The notes under the pieces were generated by a model. It did no database searches and was not told the origin of the DNA. It saw nothing but the letters and a program-made list of their open reading frames with translations. Position numbers and translations under genes: made by a program. Source: an uncultured Oscillospiraceae bacterium (lineage in GTDB: Bacteria > Bacillota > Clostridia > Oscillospirales > Oscillospiraceae). Taken from it: a stretch of DNA of 64,000 nucleotides. The stretch is taken from contig CAKTIM010000001.1 in the NCBI GenBank assembly GCA_934565795.1, positions 123,811-187,810 of the forward strand, written 5' to 3'. Of this stretch, positions 20,545 through 30,188 are shown in pieces (positions within the stretch are counted from its first letter, which is position 1; every line of letters begins with the position of its first letter).

Positions 20545-21290
20545 TTCACTCTTCCTTTCCTGGCGCTGAAGAATATCCGCTGCTCCCCTGCCTTGGGGGC
20601 TGCAAGGGTTCGGTCGCCGTATACGCGGATGCCTGTAAAGCCCGCCGCCTTCAAAAGATGCATCAGCTGCGGGCGGGTATAGGCATACTCCCGGTGCTCT
20701 TCAAAGGAGCGCCGCCACACATTCCCCTGCCGCTGGAACAAATCCATGCCGTAGGAGCAGATATTTTTTCCCTCGTCAAATTCTCCCCGCCAGACGCAGT
20801 AGACGTCTTCGTCCTCATCCAGGAAAACCTGGCCGTCCATGGCGCGAAGCTTTTCCGGGGTATTCACATCGAAAATAAAAATGCCGCCGGGGTTCAGGGC
20901 CTTGTAAATGCGCCTGATGGCGGCGGCGCAGTCCGCCGGGTCGGTGATGTAATCCAGGCTGTCCAGGGCGCACACCGCCAAATCCACCCCCTGGGGAAGA
21001 TACAGCTGTGCCAGATTCTGGTGCAGGAACACCGGGCGCGGTGTAAGCGACTGGGTCTTTTGCTGCGCCTGGGTCAGCATATCCTCGGACAAATCTACCC
21101 CGACCACTGGCAGGCCTCTTTGCGCCAGCAGCGCCGTCACAGAGCCGGTGCCGCAGGCCAGATCGGCAGCGGTGCGCACCTTGACCTGCTCCAGCCGGAT
21201 GATCTCAAAATAAAACGCCACCACGGCGCGGTAATCCACGTCGCTGGTCAGCCGGTCATAGCTGGCCGCCAGCGCTTTGTATGAATCCAT
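20541..21290 (-). CDS. Class I SAM-dependent methyltransferase
   Basis: A 249-residue soluble enzyme with the SAM-binding motif AADLACGTGSVTALLAQRG, the acidic ribose-binding VGVDLSEDML, and AVCALDSLDYI. The N-terminal YKALAASYDRLTSDVDY is typical of small-molecule methyltransferases. The substrate is not identifiable. Coupled to hslO. Confidence 0.85.
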   Translation of the reverse strand: MDSYKALAASYDRLTSDVDYRAVVAFYFEIIRLEQVKVRTAADLACGTGSVTALLAQRGLPVVGVDLSEDMLTQAQQKTQSLTPRPVFLHQNLAQLYLPQGVDLAVCALDSLDYITDPADCAAAIRRIYKALNPGGIFIFDVNTPEKLRAMDGQVFLDEDEDVYCVWRGEFDEGKNICSYGMDLFQRQGNVWRRSFEEHREYAYTRPQLMHLLKAAGFTGIRVYGDRTLAAPKAGEQRIFFSARKGRVK

Positions 21291-21311
21291 AGGCTAACTC
21301 CATATCAAAGG

Positions 21312-21346
21312 AAAAAGGTGCTGCCCCACACCTGTGAGACAGCACC
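21312..21346 (-). terminator. Terminator of ftsZ
   Basis: On the minus strand GGTGCTG pairs with CAGCACC across a 16-nt loop, followed by TTTTT (21316-21312). Confidence 0.75.
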
Positions 21347-21353
21347 CCTCGTT

Positions 21354-22451
<1,098 letters not shown>

Positions 22452-22524
22452 ATATTCTTCCTCCTATGTATCGTGATACGCAACGCAGCCGGAATTGCCG
22501 CAGTAATTTCACCTATGCTTTTCT

Positions 22525-22553
22525 ATTCTAGCGTGAAAATGCGGATTGGTCAA
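22525..22553 (-). promoter_or_regulatory. Promoter of ftsZ
   Basis: On the minus strand TTGACC (22553-22548), a 17-bp spacer and TAGAAT (22530-22525) lie between the ftsQ stop and the ftsZ start. Confidence 0.7.
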
Positions 22554-22587
22554 TAGAAAATCTCATTTTTTCGGCAAAATATTCCCA

Positions 22588-23904
22588 TTAGCCGAAGGGT
22601 GTATAGCCAATTTCGTTCGTCCAGGTGGTAAAGCTGATATCCAGAATGCCGGTCTGGTAGTCGCTCATCTGCGCAATGGCGCTTTTCATGTAGGGAATCT
22701 TGATATTGATTCGGTCAATATCGCCCAGGTTCACCTGGTACTGCGTGCCATACCATAGGATGATATCCTGGAGCTGGCTCACGTCCACGCTGGCTGCGTC
22801 GCCCACGATATCGTTCAGCTCCAGCTCCTGTAGGATCTTCAGCGCCGCATTGAGGCGCTGCATCCCGGTAATCAGCACGGGAATGGATTCGCCGGACGGA
22901 TCGGTCTCGGTGGGCGCTACCTCGGTGGCCACGGCGGACTCGCCGGGCTGGGGCTGGTAGATGGTCACGCCCAACACCTGCGTATAGCCGCGGGCGGTCT
23001 GGGCATTGGTCTGCTCGGCCACCTTGCCGTCGGAATTGATCAGCCACCACACGCCGTCCTGATCCTGAATGGAGTAAAGGACAGGGGACTCCTCTATCTC
23101 AATAATAACCGTATCCGGCAATTTTATTCCAATCCTGGCACTTTTTACATAGGGGAGGTTGGCGATGATCTTGCCGGAGGCCTTAGTCCTGCCCAGGGTG
23201 AGCAGGTTCTCGCCCTTCTTGATGCCGGCCTGATCCCGGATGGCCTCAGGGCTATAGGACTGCGCGCCTACCACGGCCACATTCTCCACCTTGAAGAACA
23301 CCGACATGCCCAGCACCAGCGCCAGCACCAGGGCCAGAATGGTAATCATCTGGATGGCCAGGCGGCGGCTGTTAAAGGACATGGGCTGGGTATAGATGGC
23401 AGCCGGGGTATTCAGCCGCTCGGCACGCTTACGCTTGCGCTCCGCCTCTGCCGCCCGCTTCTCCCGGCGGACGGTGCTGGCATCGTCACCGAATACGGAG
23501 GGGTCTTCCTTATAAAAGAGCTTGGCCACCGGGTTCTGGTAGGAGAAGAATTTGCCCACCCGCTGCCGCAGATTCTGCTTTTTCTGCACCTTGCTGCGCT
23601 GGTTTGCCTGGCGGTAGGGCTGGTAGCCTGCATCCCGTCCGGCGGATGGCCGCCGCTTCTGAGGTGCGGCAGACGCCCTTCGCTTTGCCGGGGCGGGCGC
23701 TGGGCGCTCGGAATCCGGGGCGTGACGGGTGCGCTGACTCTCCGCGTCGGGGACATAAACCTCATAAGAGGCGTTGGGGTCTGCCTGGGGCCTCTGGGGG
23801 CGGGCAGGCCGCGCCGGGGCGCGGCTGGGCGCGGCTGCCGCCTTGGCGGCGGGGCGCTTCTTCGGCGGGGCGCTTTTGGCCCGCTTTTTTTCTTTTGTTT
23901 CCAT
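22588..23904 (-). CDS. ftsQ: Cell division protein FtsQ/DivIB
   Basis: A 438-residue bitopic division protein. A long cytoplasmic N-terminus (about residues 1-185), rich in Lys, Arg, Ala and Pro, precedes one membrane helix (about 187-209). The POTRA domain follows (FFKVENVAVVGAQSYSPEAIRDQAGIKKGENLLTLG) and then the FtsQ beta domain. The position between murG and ftsZ fits. The basic N-terminal tail is far longer than in model species and probably interacts with DNA, membrane or other divisome proteins; that is inference. Confidence 0.88.
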   Translation of the reverse strand: METKEKKRAKSAPPKKRPAAKAAAAPSRAPARPARPQRPQADPNASYEVYVPDAESQRTRHAPDSERPAPAPAKRRASAAPQKRRPSAGRDAGYQPYRQANQRSKVQKKQNLRQRVGKFFSYQNPVAKLFYKEDPSVFGDDASTVRREKRAAEAERKRKRAERLNTPAAIYTQPMSFNSRRLAIQMITILALVLALVLGMSVFFKVENVAVVGAQSYSPEAIRDQAGIKKGENLLTLGRTKASGKIIANLPYVKSARIGIKLPDTVIIEIEESPVLYSIQDQDGVWWLINSDGKVAEQTNAQTARGYTQVLGVTIYQPQPGESAVATEVAPTETDPSGESIPVLITGMQRLNAALKILQELELNDIVGDAASVDVSQLQDIILWYGTQYQVNLGDIDRINIKIPYMKSAIAQMSDYQTGILDISFTTWTNEIGYTPFG

Positions 23905-24001
23905 GTTTTTCCTCCTGGAAAGCGGTTTTCTGGGGATCCGTTTTCCGAATCAGGAAGCTTCTGATCCAGTTTGATGATATTCTTATGGGAATGGTGCCAC
24001 T

Positions 24002-25129
24002 TTAAGCGTGCTTTGCGATCTGCTCAACGATCTCACAGATGCGCTCGGCGCTGTCAAGGCGCACCATCTGGTGCAGGTTTCGGCCCATCTCCGCCCGGCG
24101 GTCGGGGCTTTCCAGCAGCTCCTTGATGGTGCTGTAGAGCGCCTGGGGTGTGCAGTCCTTTTCCAGCACGACCACCGCGCCCTGCCTGCCCTCCAGCACC
24201 CGGGCGTTCTTTTCCTGATGGTTATTGGTGACGTTGGGCGAGGGAACCAGGATACAGGGCAGCCCCGCCGCTGCAATCTCATTGCAGGTGGAGGCCCCGG
24301 CGCGGCTGATCATCACATCCGCCGCTGCCATCAGCGTGGGCATATTATAGAAATACTCCTTCATCTCAATGCGGCTGTCGCGCTCCAGGTCGATGCCCTT
24401 TTCGCGCACCAGTCCGGGCATCCATTCCCAGCCGAAGCTGCCGGTGGCATGGATGTGACGGAAGGGGAAATGGTCCTCCTTTTCCAGGCGGAACAGCTCC
24501 GCCATGGTCTGGTTCATCACCTTTGCGCCCAGGCTGCCGAAGGCGGAGAGCACCACCGGCTCGTCGCCGATGCCCAGCTCCCGGCGGGCCTTCTCCCGGT
24601 CGCTGTAGATGAACTCCCGACGCACAGGCATTCCCACCACCTCAACCTTGGCGGGGTTGGGGTAGCGCTGCTTGCTCTCCTCGAAGCACACCAGCACCCG
24701 GTCGGCCAGCTTGGCCGCCAGCTTGGTGGTGACGCCGGGGACGGCGTTGCTCTCATGGACGCACACGGGAATCTTCATGGAGGAGCCTGCGTACAGCGCC
24801 GGGAAGCTGGCATAGCCGCCGGTGCCGATGATCACATCCGGCTGGAACTCCCGGAAAATCCGCTTGCACTCCCGCACCGCGTCCAGCACGCACTTCACCG
24901 CGCGGAAATTCTGCTTGATTCCGGCGGGGTTGAGCTTTCTGCTCAGGCCGGAGCCGGGGAGGCACTTCAGCTCATACCCCGCCTGGGGCACCAGCTTTTC
25001 CTCCATATGTCCCGTTGCACCGATGAACAGAATGCGGCAGTCCGGGTGGCGCTCCCGCATCATGTTGGCAACGGCCAGTGCCGGGTTGATGTGTCCGGCA
25101 GTTCCGCCGCAGGTGAAAATCAAGTTCAT
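24002..25129 (-). CDS. murG: UDP-GlcNAc:lipid I N-acetylglucosaminyltransferase MurG
   Basis: The 375-residue GT28 enzyme that converts lipid I to lipid II at the inner membrane face. The N-terminal glycine loop CGGTAGHINPALAVA, the lipid-side GTGGYASFPALYAG and the donor site ISRAGASTCNEIAAAGLPCILVPSPN with NNHQEKNA are all present. It lies 3 bp from ftsW. Confidence 0.97.
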   Translation of the reverse strand: MNLIFTCGGTAGHINPALAVANMMRERHPDCRILFIGATGHMEEKLVPQAGYELKCLPGSGLSRKLNPAGIKQNFRAVKCVLDAVRECKRIFREFQPDVIIGTGGYASFPALYAGSSMKIPVCVHESNAVPGVTTKLAAKLADRVLVCFEESKQRYPNPAKVEVVGMPVRREFIYSDREKARRELGIGDEPVVLSAFGSLGAKVMNQTMAELFRLEKEDHFPFRHIHATGSFGWEWMPGLVREKGIDLERDSRIEMKEYFYNMPTLMAAADVMISRAGASTCNEIAAAGLPCILVPSPNVTNNHQEKNARVLEGRQGAVVVLEKDCTPQALYSTIKELLESPDRRAEMGRNLHQMVRLDSAERICEIVEQIAKHA

Positions 25130-25132
25130 GGT

Positions 25133-26287
25133 TTAAGCCTCCAAAATTTTTCTCTCGCCGCAGTGCCGGGAAATGCTGAGCACAATGCCCATCTCCCCCA
25201 GGTTCACCGCCAGTGCCGTCCCGCCATAGGAAAAGAACGGCAGCGCAATGCCGGTGGACGGCAGCAGATTGGTCACCACGCCCAGGTTCAGCACCGTCTG
25301 CACCGCAATCAGGGTAATCAGCCCCGCCGCCAGCACCGTGGAAAACCGATTCTGAGCATGCAGCGCCACCCAATAGCCCCGCAGAACCAGCGCCGCCAGG
25401 AGCACGATGATGACCGAAGCCCCCACCATGCCCAGCTCCTCGCAGATGACCGCAAAGATATAGTCGTTATATTGAAAGGGCAGATAGAGATATTTCTGCC
25501 TGCTTTTTCCAAAGCCAAGTCCAAATACGCCGCCGGAGCCGATGGCGTACAAGGATTGCAAAATCTGATAGCCCGTGTCGCCGGGGTCGCGCTCCGGGTG
25601 GAGCCAGGCGGTAATGCGGTCGCCGGCGTAGCCCATCAGGCTGACATAAATCACCACAAACACAGCCGCCGCCCCGGCCCCGGCCAGGAGCCATCGGACG
25701 CGGGTACCCGCCACGAACATCATCACCACGCCCACCATGCCCATGAGCATAATGGCGCTCAGATGCTTTTCCAGCGCCAATGGCACCAGAATGCCCAGCA
25801 TGGCCGCCCCGAAGCCCAGAACGCCATAGCGGAATTTTTCCGCCTGGTCACCGTACTTACGGGTCAGCCGCCCGAACATCAGGATCATGGTAAATTTGGC
25901 AAGCTCCGAGGGCTGGAACTGGATACCGGCCACATTGATCCAGCGCCTCGCGCCGTTCACCGACTCGCCCACCACCAGCACCCCCAGCAGCAGCAAAATG
26001 CTGCCCAGGTACATAGGCCAGGCAAAGCGGAGCCAGACGCCCGCCGGAATGCGGCTGAACACGGCCATGGCCGCCAGCCCGATCACGGCGCAGATGGCCT
26101 GCTTCTGCAAATACCGGGTGGAGCTTTGATACCCGGTATCATACTCGCTCTGGGCAAAGCTGGCCGAATAGAGCACCATAAGCCCCACGATCAGCGCCAG
26201 CAGCACCAGAATCAAAAAGGGATAGTCCACACGTGGCATCGCCCCCAGGGGGCGACGGTTCTCTTTGGCATGCATCGCTGCTGCCAT
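25133..26287 (-). CDS. ftsW: Lipid II polymerase FtsW
   Basis: A 384-residue SEDS-family protein with about ten membrane helices, the septal peptidoglycan glycosyltransferase. Family motifs include GARRWINVAGIQFQPSELAKF and, near the end, STGIALPFFSYGGTALAVNL. The start at 26287 follows AAGGGAG; a frame open to 26335 lacks a good site. It sits where murD-ftsW usually lie, but murD is missing. Confidence 0.94.
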   Translation of the reverse strand: MAAAMHAKENRRPLGAMPRVDYPFLILVLLALIVGLMVLYSASFAQSEYDTGYQSSTRYLQKQAICAVIGLAAMAVFSRIPAGVWLRFAWPMYLGSILLLLGVLVVGESVNGARRWINVAGIQFQPSELAKFTMILMFGRLTRKYGDQAEKFRYGVLGFGAAMLGILVPLALEKHLSAIMLMGMVGVVMMFVAGTRVRWLLAGAGAAAVFVVIYVSLMGYAGDRITAWLHPERDPGDTGYQILQSLYAIGSGGVFGLGFGKSRQKYLYLPFQYNDYIFAVICEELGMVGASVIIVLLAALVLRGYWVALHAQNRFSTVLAAGLITLIAVQTVLNLGVVTNLLPSTGIALPFFSYGGTALAVNLGEMGIVLSISRHCGERKILEA

Positions 26288-26335
26288 ACTTGCTCCCTTT
26301 CGCCGCCGCCCGCCAGCGCGGGCGTAAGAAATCAA

Positions 26336-27322
26336 TCAACCGATCTTGCCGGAAATGCTGAACCAGGCCAGGATGCACATCAGTGCGGACACCGCCGCAA
26401 AGGTGAGCACGATCTTCTCCTCCTTCCAGCCGCACATCTCAAAATGATGGTGGATGGGGGACATTTTAAACAGGCGCTTGCCATGGGTCAGCTTGAAATA
26501 GGTCACCTGCAAAATCACAGAAAGCGTCTCGCAGATATACACGAAGCCCACCAAAATCAGCACCAGGGGCATGTCCAGTGCAAAGGACATAGCGCACACC
26601 ACGCCGCCCATAAACAGCGAGCCGGTGTCGCCCATGAAGAGCTTGGCCGGGTGCCAGTTCAGGCTCAGGTAGGCCAGCAATCCGCCAATCATGGCGGCGG
26701 GCATCAGCGCCAGGTCAAAGCGCTTCAGCGCCACGCTGGCCGCCGTAAAGAATACCATCACGGGGATGGTGACGGAGCTGCTCAGCCCGTCGATGCCGTC
26801 GGTCAGGTTCACCGCGTTGTCGCAGCCCACCATGACAAACATTGCGAAAATGATATACACCGGCAGCGGCAGATAGATCGTTATATCCGTAAAGGGGATA
26901 TACAGATCACAGGTCAGGCTGTGGGTACGATAGAGCACGTACACAAAGATCGCCGACACCGCCATTTGCAGCATTGCCTTCTGAATGGCGGTCAGGCCCA
27001 GGTCACGCTTGAACTTGACCTTGCAGAAATCATCCAGAAAGCCGATGATGCCAAAGGAAAACGCCAGTGCGAACACGTAAAAGGGGGTATAGTCCTCCAT
27101 CCAGGGCAGATTCCCCAGCAGGCAAAGCAGGCTGGAGAAGATGAACATCAGGCCGCCCATCAGGGGCGTTCCCGCCTTGTTGTTGTGCCAGGTGGGGCCG
27201 ATCTTGCGGATGGACTGCCCTGCCTTCAGCGCATGGAGCACCGGCAGCAGGAAATGAATGATAATGCCCGCCAAAATGCAGGAGGCCACGGCGGTAATCA
27301 GAATACGAAGCATCGGATCCAT
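26336..27322 (-). CDS. mraY: Phospho-MurNAc-pentapeptide translocase MraY
   Basis: A 328-residue polytopic enzyme that transfers phospho-MurNAc-pentapeptide to undecaprenyl phosphate, forming lipid I. It carries the catalytic aspartates in FLDDFCK and NLTDGIDGLSS, plus GTPLMGGLMF and the HHHFE motif near the C-terminus (MSPIHHHFEMCGW). Confidence 0.97.
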   Translation of the reverse strand: MDPMLRILITAVASCILAGIIIHFLLPVLHALKAGQSIRKIGPTWHNNKAGTPLMGGLMFIFSSLLCLLGNLPWMEDYTPFYVFALAFSFGIIGFLDDFCKVKFKRDLGLTAIQKAMLQMAVSAIFVYVLYRTHSLTCDLYIPFTDITIYLPLPVYIIFAMFVMVGCDNAVNLTDGIDGLSSSVTIPVMVFFTAASVALKRFDLALMPAAMIGGLLAYLSLNWHPAKLFMGDTGSLFMGGVVCAMSFALDMPLVLILVGFVYICETLSVILQVTYFKLTHGKRLFKMSPIHHHFEMCGWKEEKIVLTFAAVSALMCILAWFSISGKIG

Positions 27323-27325
27323 TGG

Positions 27326-28699
27326 TTATTTCCCCACTTTCTCTTTTCCATCCGCCACAATGGCGTCCACAATCTGCTCCATGTGCATCCCCCGGCTGCC
27401 CTTTACCAGTACCACGTCGCCGGGCTTCAGCGTGCGCTTCACCGCGGCAATGATCTTCTCCTTGTCCGTAAAGGCCTGGGCGCGGTAGCCCTGCAGGCCG
27501 CCGGTGAGGCAGCCCGCCGCCACCCGGTCGGCGTTGGGGCCGAAGGCAAACACCAGGTCGCTTTTCTCTGCGGCCAGGCGGCCCACCCGGTAGTGCTCCG
27601 CCGAGGTGCAGGCCCCCAGCTCCAGCATATCTCCCAGCACCGCGACCCGGCGGCCGGGCTTGGAGCCGAGCACCTTCAGCGCGGCCTCCATGGATTCGGG
27701 GCCGGCGTTGTAGCAATCCTTGATGATGGTGATCCCGCCCACCTCCAGAACCTCCTGGCGGCCCGCCATATTGCGGAAGGCATCCAGGCCGTTGCGGATA
27801 TTGGCCGGTGTGACGCCCAAGGCCAGGCCTACCGTGGCGGCGGCCAGAGCGTCGGATACGTAGTGCGCACCCTCCACGTGCAGCCGGACGGGGAAGGAAT
27901 CGCCGCCGTCGTCGTGCACCGTAAAGCGCAGCGTCTTGCCCTGCTTGATGTCCGTGGCATAGACGTTCAGGCTGCTGTCCGTGCCGTAGTAGAGGATGGG
28001 CTGCGCCGGTTGCTCCTCCAGGCTGCGAAGCAGCGCGTCGTCACCGTTGAGCACCACTCTGCCCTCCGGGGCCATGCCCTCCAGGATCTCCATCTTGGCC
28101 TTTCGGATGCCCTCCTGGGAGCCGAGGAATTCCATGTGCATGGTGCCGATGTTCAGAATCACCGCCAGGTCGGGCCGGGCAATGCGGGACAGATAAGCCA
28201 TCTCCCGGAAATGGTTCATTCCCATCTCCACCACGGCCACCTGGGTATCCTCCGGCATGCCCAGAATGGCCATAGGCATACCGATGTCATTGTTGTGGTT
28301 GGCGGGGGTCTTGGCGGTGCGGAAGGTAGTTTCCATCACCTGCGCCACCATCTCCTTGGTGGTGCTTTTGCCCACGGAGCCGGTGATGCCCACCACCTGC
28401 ATTCCGATGCGCATCCTCTCCCGCCGGGCGATCTCGCCCAGGGCCAGGCGGGTATTGGACACATAGATGGCCGGATAATCCCCCACCATGCGGGTGCAAA
28501 GCACCGCCGCCGCGCCCCTGGCCATGGCGTTATCGATGAACTCATGGCCGTCGCGCACTCCCTGCAGGGCGACGAACAGCTGCCCCGGCTGGAGCGTGCG
28601 GGTATCGTTGGAGGCTCCAAGGAATGTAACGTCCGCGTATTTTTCTTCCACCGTGCCGCCGCACCAGGCGGCTGCCTGACGGAGTGTAATTTTACCCAT
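27326..28699 (-). CDS. murF: UDP-MurNAc-tripeptide:D-Ala-D-Ala ligase MurF
   Basis: The 457-residue Mur ligase that adds D-Ala-D-Ala. The ATP site reads GITGSVGKSTTKEM, with NHNNDIGMP typical of MurF, and the C-terminal domain carries KDCYNAGPESMEAAL and LVKGSRGMHMEQIV. The start overlaps the murE stop by 8 bp; only 3 bp separate its stop from mraY. Confidence 0.96.
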   Translation of the reverse strand: MGKITLRQAAAWCGGTVEEKYADVTFLGASNDTRTLQPGQLFVALQGVRDGHEFIDNAMARGAAAVLCTRMVGDYPAIYVSNTRLALGEIARRERMRIGMQVVGITGSVGKSTTKEMVAQVMETTFRTAKTPANHNNDIGMPMAILGMPEDTQVAVVEMGMNHFREMAYLSRIARPDLAVILNIGTMHMEFLGSQEGIRKAKMEILEGMAPEGRVVLNGDDALLRSLEEQPAQPILYYGTDSSLNVYATDIKQGKTLRFTVHDDGGDSFPVRLHVEGAHYVSDALAAATVGLALGVTPANIRNGLDAFRNMAGRQEVLEVGGITIIKDCYNAGPESMEAALKVLGSKPGRRVAVLGDMLELGACTSAEHYRVGRLAAEKSDLVFAFGPNADRVAAGCLTGGLQGYRAQAFTDKEKIIAAVKRTLKPGDVVLVKGSRGMHMEQIVDAIVADGKEKVGK

Positions 28700-30155
28700 T
28701 GTGTTCCCTCAATTCTTTCAGGTGGGCCGCAACCTCTTCCCGTTCGTCCAGATGGTGCTTGACACCGTTGATCTCCTGGTAGGTCTCGTGTCCCTTTCCT
28801 GCCAGTACAATTATATCATCTTTTTTCGCAATGTCCATAGCATATCTGATGGCTTTGCGCCGATCCTCTATCACAGTATAGTCCCCCATCCCCGGCTTTA
28901 TCCCGGTGAGGATATCCCGGATGATGGCCATGGGCTGCTCGGTGCGGGGGTTATCCGAGGTGATAATGGCGAAATCCGCACATTCCACGCCGATTCTGCC
29001 CATAATGGGGCGCTTCATGGGGTCGCGGTCGCCGCCGCAGCCAAAGACGCTGATCAGCCTGCCCTTGCAGAAATCCCGCACCGATCTGAGAACATTTTCC
29101 AGCCCGTCCGGCGAGTGGGCGTAGTCAATCAGCACGCTGTAGGGCATGCCGGGGGTTGGCACCACCTCGATCCGGCCCTTGACGCCCCTGACCTCCCGCA
29201 GGGCGCCGGCCGCCTCCTGCAGCGGGATGCCCAGGCTCTCGGCGATGCCCAGCACCGTCAGGGTATTGTACACCGTGAAGCGGCCCGGGATCGGGAGCAC
29301 GACCTCCGCGCGGTGCTCCCCGCTGACCGCCGTGAACTGGATGCTGTCGGAATGCAGCTGAATATCCTCGGCATACAGTCCCGCCCGGCTGTGGGCGGAG
29401 GTGGTGAGCACCGGGCAGGCAGCGGCGGAAAGCATCCGGGGGGCATAGGGATCGTCCACATTGATTACCGCCCGGCTGCACCGGCGGAACAGCTCCGCCT
29501 TGGCGTCGCAGTAGGCGTCCATGGTCTTATGGAAATCCAGGTGATCCTCCGTCAGGTTGGTAAAGGCCGCCACGTCATAGTGGATGCCGCCGATGCGCTC
29601 CAGGGAAATGGCGTGACTGGATACCTCCATCACCACATGGCTACAGCCCGCGTCCCGCATCCGGGCAAACAGGGCCTGAAGCTCGAAGCTCTCCGGGGTA
29701 GTGCGCTCCGTGGGGAGGATTTCACTGCCGATGTGGTTTTCCATGGTGCCGATCAGGCCCACCTTTGCCCCCAGGCATTTTTCCAGCACCTGCTTGAGCA
29801 GGAGGGTGCTGGAGGTCTTGCCATTGGTGCCGGTGATGCCGATCATGGTCATCCGTTCGGCGGGGCGGCCATGGTAATTGCAGGAGATCAGCGCCAGGGC
29901 CAGCCGGTCGGAGGCCACCAGCACATAGGGAACGCTCCCCTCCGGCCTTTTGGCCGTGACCACCACCGCCGCGCCCTTTTCCACGGCGGAGGGAATAAAG
30001 CGGTTGCCGTCGGAGGCAAAGCCGGAAACGGCGACAAACAGCGCCCCCGGCACGGCCCTGCGGGAATCACAGCACAAATCGGTGATCTCCAGCTCCGGGT
30101 CGGCGGTCATTTCCAGCACGGAAACGTCCTTGAGTAAATCTTTTAATTTCATCAT
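28692..30155 (-). CDS. murE: UDP-MurNAc-L-Ala-D-Glu:meso-DAP ligase MurE
   Basis: The 487-residue Mur ligase for the third stem-peptide residue. ATP site GITGTNGKTSST; the substrate-selecting motif is DNPRTE, the form found in meso-diaminopimelate ligases, so DAP-type peptidoglycan is expected. TTPESFELQALFARM and VMEVSSHA are present. Tandem ATGs at 30155 and 30152 follow AGGAGG. Confidence 0.96.
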   Translation of the reverse strand: MMKLKDLLKDVSVLEMTADPELEITDLCCDSRRAVPGALFVAVSGFASDGNRFIPSAVEKGAAVVVTAKRPEGSVPYVLVASDRLALALISCNYHGRPAERMTMIGITGTNGKTSSTLLLKQVLEKCLGAKVGLIGTMENHIGSEILPTERTTPESFELQALFARMRDAGCSHVVMEVSSHAISLERIGGIHYDVAAFTNLTEDHLDFHKTMDAYCDAKAELFRRCSRAVINVDDPYAPRMLSAAACPVLTTSAHSRAGLYAEDIQLHSDSIQFTAVSGEHRAEVVLPIPGRFTVYNTLTVLGIAESLGIPLQEAAGALREVRGVKGRIEVVPTPGMPYSVLIDYAHSPDGLENVLRSVRDFCKGRLISVFGCGGDRDPMKRPIMGRIGVECADFAIITSDNPRTEQPMAIIRDILTGIKPGMGDYTVIEDRRKAIRYAMDIAKKDDIIVLAGKGHETYQEINGVKHHLDEREEVAAHLKELREHNG

Positions 30156-30188
30156 GTATCCTCCTGAATCCGCCGAGGTGGAAGGATT

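Noticed and set aside
24008..28762. A 1584-codon open frame on the plus strand opposite the mur/ftsW genes
   Set aside because: It is antisense to six clearly recognised genes (murG, ftsW, mraY, murF and others) and shows no protein-like pattern; GC-rich codon bias keeps the frame open.
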